From an uncultured Pseudomonadales bacterium (GTDB lineage: Bacteria; Pseudomonadota; Gammaproteobacteria; Pseudomonadales; Cellvibrionaceae), in contig CANLBN010000005.1 in the NCBI GenBank assembly GCA_947488935.1, positions 206,675 through 270,674 on the forward strand: 64,000 nucleotides of DNA, written 5' to 3'. Within the stretch, counting starts at the first letter, position 1; each line of letters begins with the position of its first letter. Shown here piece by piece: positions 57,455-64,000 of the stretch. The notes below the pieces were generated by a model. It was not told the origin of the DNA, ran no database searches, and saw nothing but the letters and a program-made list of their open reading frames with translations. The translations under genes were made by a program, and so were the position numbers.

Positions 57455-58390
57455 ATGACAATATCTAATAACTCTGATTCTTCTTTACTTTTAGGAAAGG
57501 AGACTGTCTATAAAAATAAATACGATGCGAATCTGTTGTATCCGATTGCGCGTTTAAATACACGACAAGCCCTTCTAGAAAGCGGCTCGCTCCCTTTTGA
57601 AGGGATTGATGTTTGGACAGCTTACGAAGTCTCTTGGTTAAATGCTCAAGGTAAGCCACAATTAAGGCTCGCAGAATTTACCTTTAGCCATAATACGACG
57701 AACATTGTTGAATCAAAATCCTTCAAGCTCTATCTAAACTCTTTTAACCAAACAAAATTTGCCTCAGAAGATGAAGTAAAGCGCACCATGCTGAAAGATT
57801 TAACGCAAGCCGCTGATGGTGAGGTTAGCGTATCGTTTTATGGTTTAGATAGTACAGGTGAGCTAGTCATTGATGAACTTCCGGGGTACTGTATCGACGA
57901 ATACAATATTCACGTTGAGCATTATCATCCCGAACCATCGCTGTTATTGTCAGCTGATTTTCCAGAGAATAATGCGTTGAGTGAAGCAGAGCAGGGTCAT
58001 GGTGTGCTGGGTAAGAAGGCTAACAAGATCGACGGACTCGGGGATATTGTTAGCAATGAACTACTTTATAGTCATTTATTAAAAACAAACTGCCCCGTTA
58101 CTAATCAGCCTGATTGGGCGACAATTTTTATTGCCTACTCGGGCAAAAAAATACACCCCGAAAATTTATTGTCCTATCTTATCTCTTTTAGGGAACATCA
58201 GGATTTTCACGAAAATTGTGTTGAGCAGATATTTATAGATATACAGCAAAAATGTCAGCCGAGTAGCTTAGCTGTATATGCACGTTACACGCGTAGAGGT
58301 GGCTTGGATATTAACCCTTTACGTTGCTCGCTTGATAACTCATTCGGGCAATTGTTCGGTGGCTTACGATTGCGTACTCGACGACAATAA
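57455..58390 (+). CDS. queF: NADPH-dependent 7-cyano-7-deazaguanine reductase QueF
   Basis: A 311-residue enzyme of queuosine biosynthesis reducing preQ0 to preQ1. It is the long, two-domain (E. coli type) form. The QueF motif FTFSHNTTNIVESKSFKLYL lies in the N-terminal domain (E-S-K-S-x-K). The catalytic Cys is in TNCPVTNQPDWATIFIAY. The end is RRGGLDINPLRC, as in the family. Complete. Confidence 0.95.
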   Translation: MTISNNSDSSLLLGKETVYKNKYDANLLYPIARLNTRQALLESGSLPFEGIDVWTAYEVSWLNAQGKPQLRLAEFTFSHNTTNIVESKSFKLYLNSFNQTKFASEDEVKRTMLKDLTQAADGEVSVSFYGLDSTGELVIDELPGYCIDEYNIHVEHYHPEPSLLLSADFPENNALSEAEQGHGVLGKKANKIDGLGDIVSNELLYSHLLKTNCPVTNQPDWATIFIAYSGKKIHPENLLSYLISFREHQDFHENCVEQIFIDIQQKCQPSSLAVYARYTRRGGLDINPLRCSLDNSFGQLFGGLRLRTRRQ

Positions 58391-58400
58391 AAAGAGTATT

Positions 58401-59792
58401 TTAGCGAATGTCTTTTTTGTGTAGTGTTTTTGCAGCAGAGACTAACTTATTAATCACTTGTTCTTTTTCGTAATTTTTTATTTTTTCTAAATCTAAATGC
58501 ATTGAAAAACCTTCCATGCTTTCTGAGAGGTAGCTCTGCTTGCCAGCCAAATTTTTACGAAGGTTAATAACTTGATACACCTGAATCGGGTAGGAAAACC
58601 CCTTGGCTTTAATTTGGCCTTTATCTCGGCATAAAATAACATCTTTAATCAGCGACCAGGTTTCATGAGATACTAAAATATCACCAGGCTTGCCTGCCGA
58701 TTCTAAGCGACTAGCTAGGTTAACACTGGCTCCCAGCGCTGTATAATCGAGGGTCTTATCGGTGCCAAAAGTACCTACGGTACAATAACCCGAATTTATA
58801 CCAATACGTATCTGTAGCGGCTTTTTAATACCTAACTCGGACCAATGTACTTGTAGCTCCTGCATGCGTTTGCTCATTTCTAATGCCATAGCAACACATT
58901 GGACGGCATCCTTTTTGATCCCTTGACTTGTTTCTGAGTCGTCACCAAATAAGACCATAATGGCATCACCCATAAATTTATCGATCGTGCCATTAAATTG
59001 GTTGGCGACTTTGCTCATTTCCGATAGATAATTGTTGAGTAATTCGGCTAATGTCTCTGCTTCTAATTCTTCACTGAGCTCCGTAAACCCTACAATATCC
59101 GAAAAAAACACCGTGATACGTTTACGTTCAGTGACAATATCTTGATTCTGGTCGCGAATCATAGATGTCACGGGTCTGGGAATATAGTGCGATAATTTAT
59201 AAATTTGAGAACGCAAAGTGTCACTTTCTTCTTGGTGTGCTTTGTTAGCGAGTCGTAGTTGCCGGAAAAAGCGATAGGAGTAGGCACCGTATACCGATAG
59301 GTATGCAAAAGTACTAATGAGTACTATATTGTTTAATGTCTGGTTGGGCGCTAGATTAATACTTTGATTACCCAGTAAGAAAAAGCCTACAACAAGGCCT
59401 AATATAATACCTGTGTTTACTTCAAAGGCTTGCTTAAGGCCACCTTGGGATAGGGCATTAAATTGTAATAGAGTCACTAATAGTATGCTTGGCCAGGGTG
59501 GGTATTCAAGTTCGCTAATGGCAAGGGCAATGATGAAGCCATCTAGGAGAGCAAGCCAAGTCGATTTAGAAGGATAATGGGCTTGCCTGAGAAGAGAAAA
59601 CCAGTAAGTGAAGGCACAATATACCATTATGATACCGGCAATACTTAAGGTTTCTATATGCATGTGTTTGTCGGTCATATCTTTACCGATGAGCGCAGCA
59701 CTTGCACAAAAGCCCAGTAAAACACGAAAATAGTATTGATACCGGGGGAGTAACTCTTTGACAGACTTATCTTCAGCTACTGGGTAAAGCAT
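58401..59792 (-). CDS. Membrane-bound class III adenylate cyclase (CyaB-like)
   Basis: A 463-residue protein with about six N-terminal membrane helices (a MASE2-like module) and a catalytic domain from about residue 220. Metal-binding Asp232 (FFSDIVGFTELS) and Asp276 (FMGDAIMVLFG), adenine-specifying Lys272 and Asp349 (KTLDYTALG), and Asn358 and Arg362 (VNLASRLE) are all present, so ATP cyclisation is predicted. Similar to P. aeruginosa CyaB, which controls virulence through Vfr. Expressed alone. Confidence 0.9.
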   Translation of the reverse strand: MLYPVAEDKSVKELLPRYQYYFRVLLGFCASAALIGKDMTDKHMHIETLSIAGIIMVYCAFTYWFSLLRQAHYPSKSTWLALLDGFIIALAISELEYPPWPSILLVTLLQFNALSQGGLKQAFEVNTGIILGLVVGFFLLGNQSINLAPNQTLNNIVLISTFAYLSVYGAYSYRFFRQLRLANKAHQEESDTLRSQIYKLSHYIPRPVTSMIRDQNQDIVTERKRITVFFSDIVGFTELSEELEAETLAELLNNYLSEMSKVANQFNGTIDKFMGDAIMVLFGDDSETSQGIKKDAVQCVAMALEMSKRMQELQVHWSELGIKKPLQIRIGINSGYCTVGTFGTDKTLDYTALGASVNLASRLESAGKPGDILVSHETWSLIKDVILCRDKGQIKAKGFSYPIQVYQVINLRKNLAGKQSYLSESMEGFSMHLDLEKIKNYEKEQVINKLVSAAKTLHKKDIR

Positions 59793-60001
59793 AATCGACC
59801 AAGTTTATTATTAGATGTATTCATTTATTGGATATATGGCTATGTTAACACGTTCACATTAATATATTTAGCTTATCCCTCCCTCTTGCTAGCCTACACA
59901 TAGGCATTCTCGTGAATCCTGTATATGCCCTAAGTGCATGGCTAATGGTATATAGCTTTTGATTAATAGTTGTTTGTCGTATAAGCTCGCAGCACTCGTT
60001 A

Positions 60002-60955
60002 TTGTCACCCATTTTTGTCTTATATGGATCCCTGCGTTTGGCTATTATTTTAGCGATTATCCCTGTTTTTCTGATTATTTTTTGCGGGTTTTTCTGCGCG
60101 CGTTATCAGTTTGTAAGTTCTGATTTTTGGCGTGGAGCAGAAAAGGTCACCTATTTTTTACTATTTCCTGCGTTATTAGTGAGTAAAATAGCCGTTGCTG
60201 ATTTAAGCCAGCTAGATATTGTTAGTTCAGCGATACTCATTATACTACTCTATTTGATTTTGACGGCCTTGCTCGTGGCCCTGCAAGCCTTTATCGGCTT
60301 TCCACCGTTTAAATTTACCTCTATATATCAAGGCGGTATTCGCCTAAACACTTATATCGGTTTATCACTTGTTATTGCATTGTTTGGCCCGGATGGATTA
60401 GTGGTCGCTATCATGTTATTGACGTTAATGATTCCCGCGTTAAATATTTTATGTGTCTTGGTTTTAGAGTTATACCATCAGCAGGGCGATAGCCATAAAA
60501 AAATCGCTAAGCGTGTGATTAAGTCAATTGTTAATAACCCATTAATTTTAGGTTGTGTGGCGGGCGTTATTATTAATCTGTTTTTGCCTATACCTGCTGT
60601 TTTTCTAGAGACACTTGATATATTCTCTAAGGCAACATTACCCTTGGGCCTATTAACCGTTGGAGCTGCACTTAATTTACGTTCTATTTCGGCCTCACTT
60701 AAGCCGATAGTTGTTTCCAGTGTCGCTAAGTTTTTAGTATTACCCATTATTGCAGTCATCTTGTGTTATCTATTGGGTATAGATACGTTGACAAGGAATG
60801 TACTGGTATTACTCACCTTGCTACCCACTGCATCAGCCTCCTACATTTTAGCGAGGCAGTTAGGTGGCGACTATGAATTAATGGCAACTATTATTACATT
60901 GCAAACATTATTGGCGGGACTGATGATGCCACTGATGCTAATTATTTTGGTATGA
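60002..60955 (+). CDS. AEC-family transporter
   Basis: A 317-residue membrane protein with about ten helices, opening VFLIIFCGFFCARYQF and including RLNTYIGLSLVIALFGPDGL, LPLGLLTVGAALNL and LLTLLPTASASYILARQLGG. These are the marks of the auxin efflux carrier/malate permease (AEC, bile/arsenite/riboflavin superfamily-like) group. It probably starts at TTG 60002; no strong ribosome site is seen. Substrate not predictable. Confidence 0.85.
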   Translation: MSPIFVLYGSLRLAIILAIIPVFLIIFCGFFCARYQFVSSDFWRGAEKVTYFLLFPALLVSKIAVADLSQLDIVSSAILIILLYLILTALLVALQAFIGFPPFKFTSIYQGGIRLNTYIGLSLVIALFGPDGLVVAIMLLTLMIPALNILCVLVLELYHQQGDSHKKIAKRVIKSIVNNPLILGCVAGVIINLFLPIPAVFLETLDIFSKATLPLGLLTVGAALNLRSISASLKPIVVSSVAKFLVLPIIAVILCYLLGIDTLTRNVLVLLTLLPTASASYILARQLGGDYELMATIITLQTLLAGLMMPLMLIILV

Positions 60956-61043
60956 ATACTTTCAATACCTCAGGCACTAATTTAATCGCTGGTAATGTAT
61001 TTTTATCAGCTGCTACCCTCACATTTTGGTTAAAGATAAATTT

Positions 61044-62384
61044 ATGAGTTTCGATACGTTAGGGCTTTCAGAGCCACTAGTAAAAGCAGTACTGAGGAAA
61101 GGTTACGATAAACCGTCGCCTATCCAACAACAAGCGATCCCGGCTATTCTTAAAGGTGCTGATGTCATGGCAGCGGCGCAAACAGGTACCGGTAAAACAG
61201 CCGGCTTTACCTTGCCGTTGCTGCAGCGTTTAGCCGATGGTGAGAGTGCAAAAGCCAATCAAGCGCGCGCATTGATACTGACGCCAACGCGTGAGCTAGC
61301 TGCACAGGTGGCTAAAAGCGTAGAAGATTATGGACAGCATTTAGCCCTACGCTCGACGGTTGTCTTTGGTGGTGTAAAGATCAACCCACAATTGATGGCG
61401 CTTAGAAAGGGTGCCGACATACTAGTAGCAACACCTGGGCGACTACTCGACCTCTACCAGCAAAATGCCGTTAAATTTACAGAGCTTGAAGTACTGGTAT
61501 TAGATGAAGCGGACCGTATGCTCGATATGGGGTTTATTCACGATATTCGACGAATATTAAAACTATTACCTGCAAAGCGCCAAAACCTATTATTTTCGGC
61601 TACGTTTTCGAAAGACATACGCGAGCTTGCAAAAGGCTTTGTTAATAACCCAGTAGAGATTTCAGTCAGCCCACCTAATACGACCGCAAATACTGTTAAA
61701 CAGTGGATACACCCTGTCGATAAAAAACAAAAACCCGCATTACTTAGGCATCTTATCCATAGCCATCAATGGCAACAAGTTTTAGTATTTTCTCGCACCA
61801 AACACGGTGCAAATAAACTGGTTAAGCAGCTCAATGCTGACAATATTACCGCGCTGGCGATACATGGTAATAAAAGCCAAGGTGCTCGTACTAAGGCATT
61901 GGCTGAGTTTAAAGCAAGCAGTGTGCGTGTGTTAGTGGCTACCGACATTGCTGCCAGAGGCCTAGATATTAATGAATTACCACAAGTGGTTAATTTTGAT
62001 TTACCCAATGTGGCTGAGGATTATGTACATCGTATTGGTCGGACGGGTAGAGCGGGTTCTAAAGGGCAGGCAGTATCACTTGTCAGTGCCGACGAATTTA
62101 AAGAGCTAAATGGTATAGAGCGATTAATAAAAAAACTCTTGCCAAGGGAATATGTGGATGACTTTCATCCAGAGCATGATGTGCCAGAGTCGCGCTTAGA
62201 TCACAGACCAATTAAACCTAAAAAGCCAAAATCCTATTCTCAAAAGGATGGCGATAAAAGGCCTAATAATAGAAGGGCTTCGACTAAACGAGCCAATCCC
62301 AAGAGCAACACTACTAACAGTAGTAGCCATAGAAAAAATAGAAATACAGTGTCTTCACAAAATAAAGGTGCTTCTAAAAAATAG
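61044..62384 (+). CDS. rhlE: DEAD-box RNA helicase RhlE
   Basis: A 446-residue ATP-dependent RNA helicase. Start at 61044 ([16 protein letters not shown]). Motifs: Q motif [22 protein letters not shown], Ia [57 protein letters not shown]. The C-terminal about 70 residues are basic and low-complexity (Lys/Arg/Asn/Ser), an RNA-binding tail typical of RhlE. Acts in RNA turnover and ribosome assembly. Confidence 0.95.
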   Translation: MSFDTLGLSEPLVKAVLRKGYDKPSPIQQQAIPAILKGADVMAAAQTGTGKTAGFTLPLLQRLADGESAKANQARALILTPTRELAAQVAKSVEDYGQHLALRSTVVFGGVKINPQLMALRKGADILVATPGRLLDLYQQNAVKFTELEVLVLDEADRMLDMGFIHDIRRILKLLPAKRQNLLFSATFSKDIRELAKGFVNNPVEISVSPPNTTANTVKQWIHPVDKKQKPALLRHLIHSHQWQQVLVFSRTKHGANKLVKQLNADNITALAIHGNKSQGARTKALAEFKASSVRVLVATDIAARGLDINELPQVVNFDLPNVAEDYVHRIGRTGRAGSKGQAVSLVSADEFKELNGIERLIKKLLPREYVDDFHPEHDVPESRLDHRPIKPKKPKSYSQKDGDKRPNNRRASTKRANPKSNTTNSSSHRKNRNTVSSQNKGASKK

Positions 62385-62424
62385 ATCTCATAGACTCCTT
62401 ATTATAACCATTGCTGGGTGATAC

Positions 62425-62898
62425 TTGAAAAAAATAGCCATATTTGTCGATGTGCAAAATATTTATTACACAACACGAGATACCTTTAAACGTCAGTTTA
62501 ACTATCGTGAATTTTGGCGGCGAATAAGTAAGGATGGCGATATTGTTACGGCTAATGCCTATGCCATTGGCCGTGCTGACGACCAACAAATTAAATTTCA
62601 AGATGCGCTCAAACATATTGGCTTTAATGTTAAGTTAAAACCTTACATACAGCGTAGCGATGGTTCGGCAAAAGGTGATTGGGATGTAGGTATTACACTC
62701 GATGTTATCGAAGTCGCACCAGAAGTCGATCATGTTGTTTTATTATCGGGCGATGGCGATTTTGATTTGCTAGTAGAAAAAGTAAAAAATAAGTATGGGC
62801 TGACGGTTGATGTATATGGTGTTAAAGCATTAACAGCGGGCTCCTTGATTAATTGCGCCAGTTGTTATTATCCCATTACAGAAAATATGTTGTTATAA
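62425..62898 (+). CDS. NYN-domain (LabA/DUF88, PIN-like) protein
   Basis: A 157-residue single NYN domain of the PIN nuclease superfamily. FVDVQNIYYTTR (first Asp, Asn), KGDWDVGITLDVIE and LLSGDGDFDLLVEKVKNKYG (the Asp cluster) supply the metal-binding acidic residues. It starts at TTG 62425 with a poor ribosome site. Predicted ribonuclease or RNA-binding protein. It follows rhlE by 40 bp on the same strand, so both may act in RNA metabolism. Confidence 0.88.
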   Translation: MKKIAIFVDVQNIYYTTRDTFKRQFNYREFWRRISKDGDIVTANAYAIGRADDQQIKFQDALKHIGFNVKLKPYIQRSDGSAKGDWDVGITLDVIEVAPEVDHVVLLSGDGDFDLLVEKVKNKYGLTVDVYGVKALTAGSLINCASCYYPITENMLL

Positions 62899-62941
62899 AC
62901 CGTTAAATTAAAGTGCTAGCAACGAGAGTTAGGTGGTTTTA

Positions 62942-63574
62942 GTGAAGATAATATTAGATACCGAAAAATTAAAAAAACTAGAATTAGACTTTTTGATGCG
63001 GTTCCCGCAAGGTTTTGCCGATCCAGAGATGTTGGCTATTACCAAAAAACACAATTTTAATCGGATGGTTGAATTTACTCAGGCTGCATTTGATAAGGTG
63101 GCTTGCTCAAATATACATGTCACTGCCGATAATATGGTCAAAGTAGTTAGCCGCTCATCGATGGTGTCAATGTTCGAGAAGCCAAAATTTCGTGATTTTG
63201 TCAAAAATCTAAACGAGTATGATAAAGCATTTTTAGTAGAGGCTTTGGTCAATATGCTGCACGGGAAAGAGCAGCTAGGTTTTGAGGCAATGGTAGATAT
63301 TTTGCGAGTAGAAAAGCTTGCTAAGTGGAGCTTGGTAAGTATTATCCCGGCTTATTATGCACCTAAAAAACAAGTGTTCGTAAAGCCAACAACAGCCAAA
63401 AATATTTTAAAATATTTTGAGTTAGAGGACCCCATATACAAGCCCGCGCCAACATGGGATTTTTACAAAAAATACCGAAAATTAATAATAGAGGGTAAAT
63501 CTAAAGTTGATAAAAGCTTATCTCCATCAAATGCGGCCTTTACCGGCTTTTTAATGATGACAGTTGATAAATAA
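62942..63574 (+). CDS. Conserved hypothetical protein, 210 residues
   Basis: Not recognised. A soluble, basic, mostly helical protein containing LELDFLMRFPQGFADPEMLA near the start, then EYDKAFLVEALVNMLHGKEQ and VEKLAKWSLVSIIPAYYAPK. No catalytic motif or membrane segment. The start at GTG 62942 (AGGTGG 5 bases upstream) is chosen; GTG at 62933 is an alternative. It lies 43 bp after the NYN gene, possibly in the same operon. Confidence 0.7.
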   Translation: MKIILDTEKLKKLELDFLMRFPQGFADPEMLAITKKHNFNRMVEFTQAAFDKVACSNIHVTADNMVKVVSRSSMVSMFEKPKFRDFVKNLNEYDKAFLVEALVNMLHGKEQLGFEAMVDILRVEKLAKWSLVSIIPAYYAPKKQVFVKPTTAKNILKYFELEDPIYKPAPTWDFYKKYRKLIIEGKSKVDKSLSPSNAAFTGFLMMTVDK

Positions 63575-63717
63575 TACTAGGTAACATTTTTTTGTGACAC
63601 TTTTATTAAATTTTTGGTGAATGACTAATAAATTCTTTTAACTAAGGTCTTTTTTAGCTATAAGTAAAGTAACTGGCTTTATTTATGGATGCTTATTTAT
63701 AAAAAGAGGCGTTTGGC

Positions 63718-64000
63718 TTGAAAGAAATTAGTCTATTGTTTTTATCTCTATACATGCTTTTTGTGAGCTTTCTGCTCAATGCCCAATCCTTTGAGTTGCA
63801 GGAAATAACACAGGGGAGCTATCAAGAAAACACCTACAACCCCCTTCGCTTAGCAAATATTGATAACTATTATTCGGCCACCCACCTTTCAAAGCTGAAT
63901 TTTTTGTATTCTTGCTCAAATAAGCACTTGTGTAATTCTCATCCTTTTGATGTTAAAAAGAGAGCTTCTCGCTCCTTTAATAATATTCCGATTAATAATA
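63718..64000 (+). CDS. Secreted hypothetical protein, 3' end outside window
   Basis: An open frame from TTG at 63718 to the window edge (94 codons) with AAGAGG about 8 bases upstream. The N-terminus is a signal peptide (ISLLFLSLYMLFVSFLLNAQ). The mature part (SFELQEITQGSYQENTYNPL) has a Cys pair, CSNKHLC, and is Asn/Ser-rich. No family recognised from this portion. Confidence 0.55.
   Translation, partial: MKEISLLFLSLYMLFVSFLLNAQSFELQEITQGSYQENTYNPLRLANIDNYYSATHLSKLNFLYSCSNKHLCNSHPFDVKKRASRSFNNIPINN

Overview
The window reads as chromosomal DNA of a low-GC, aerobic, probably marine gammaproteobacterium. The evidence is Pseudomonas/Cellvibrionales-like gene content: dapA-bamC-MBL hydrolase, a cco oxidase cluster with ccoGHIS, FabV, RhlE, MiaE, RsmJ, unfused QueF next to an ABC-2 exporter, a PA2817-like protein, and a DctBD-controlled TRAP transporter. 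Placement near Cellvibrionales is inference; no rRNA or tRNA gene is visible to test it.

Layout. 1-4.7 kb: a chemoreceptor running off the left edge, a small oxidoreductase/membrane-protein pair and a TauE-like permease. 4.8-5.5 kb: an IS1595-family (IS1016-type) element with 15-bp terminal inverted repeats; its transposase ORF is intact but all three expected catalytic acidic residues look replaced. 5.7-13.7 kb: an accessory island of eleven same-strand genes with good ribosome sites and short gaps. In order they encode a caspase-fold (clan CD) cysteine-peptidase-like protein, an unknown, a holin-like two-helix membrane protein, a coiled-coil lipoprotein, a small helical protein, an exported coiled-coil protein, a 612-residue coiled-coil protein with a central hydrophobic stretch (pore-forming-toxin-like), a papain-like protein, a cholera-toxin-like ADP-ribosyltransferase, a Nudix hydrolase and a small membrane protein. 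This is the best candidate for an undescribed system (toxin delivery, defence or antagonism). 13.8-17.7 kb: Slp lipoprotein with a decayed second slp copy, a His-rich membrane protein, a Cys-rich secreted protein, then a gene graveyard (IS4-type transposase relic, ybaK pseudogene).

17.7-24.7 kb: katG, a GMC oxidoreductase, an EamA transporter and argG. 25.1-34.9 kb: cbb3 oxidase ccoNOQP and its assembly genes ccoGHIS, with an extra NTF2-like membrane gene inserted between ccoI and ccoS, followed by a SafE-like permease. 35-42.3 kb: dctD and dctB divergent from dctPQM, with a clear sigma-54 -24/-12 promoter upstream of dctP.

42.7-64 kb: mostly housekeeping. This part holds a DUF4388-like protein, a glycosyltransferase, miaE, fabV, a Tas-like aldo/keto reductase, an LpxL-like acyltransferase, dapA-bamC-MBL hydrolase, a PilZ protein, rsmJ, a DUF4344 metallopeptidase, a 2-hydroxyacid dehydrogenase, a PA2817-like protein, an ABC exporter, queF, a class III adenylate cyclase, an AEC transporter, rhlE, an NYN-domain protein, a hypothetical protein, and a secreted protein cut by the right edge.

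All calls are from reading the sequence; no database search was run.
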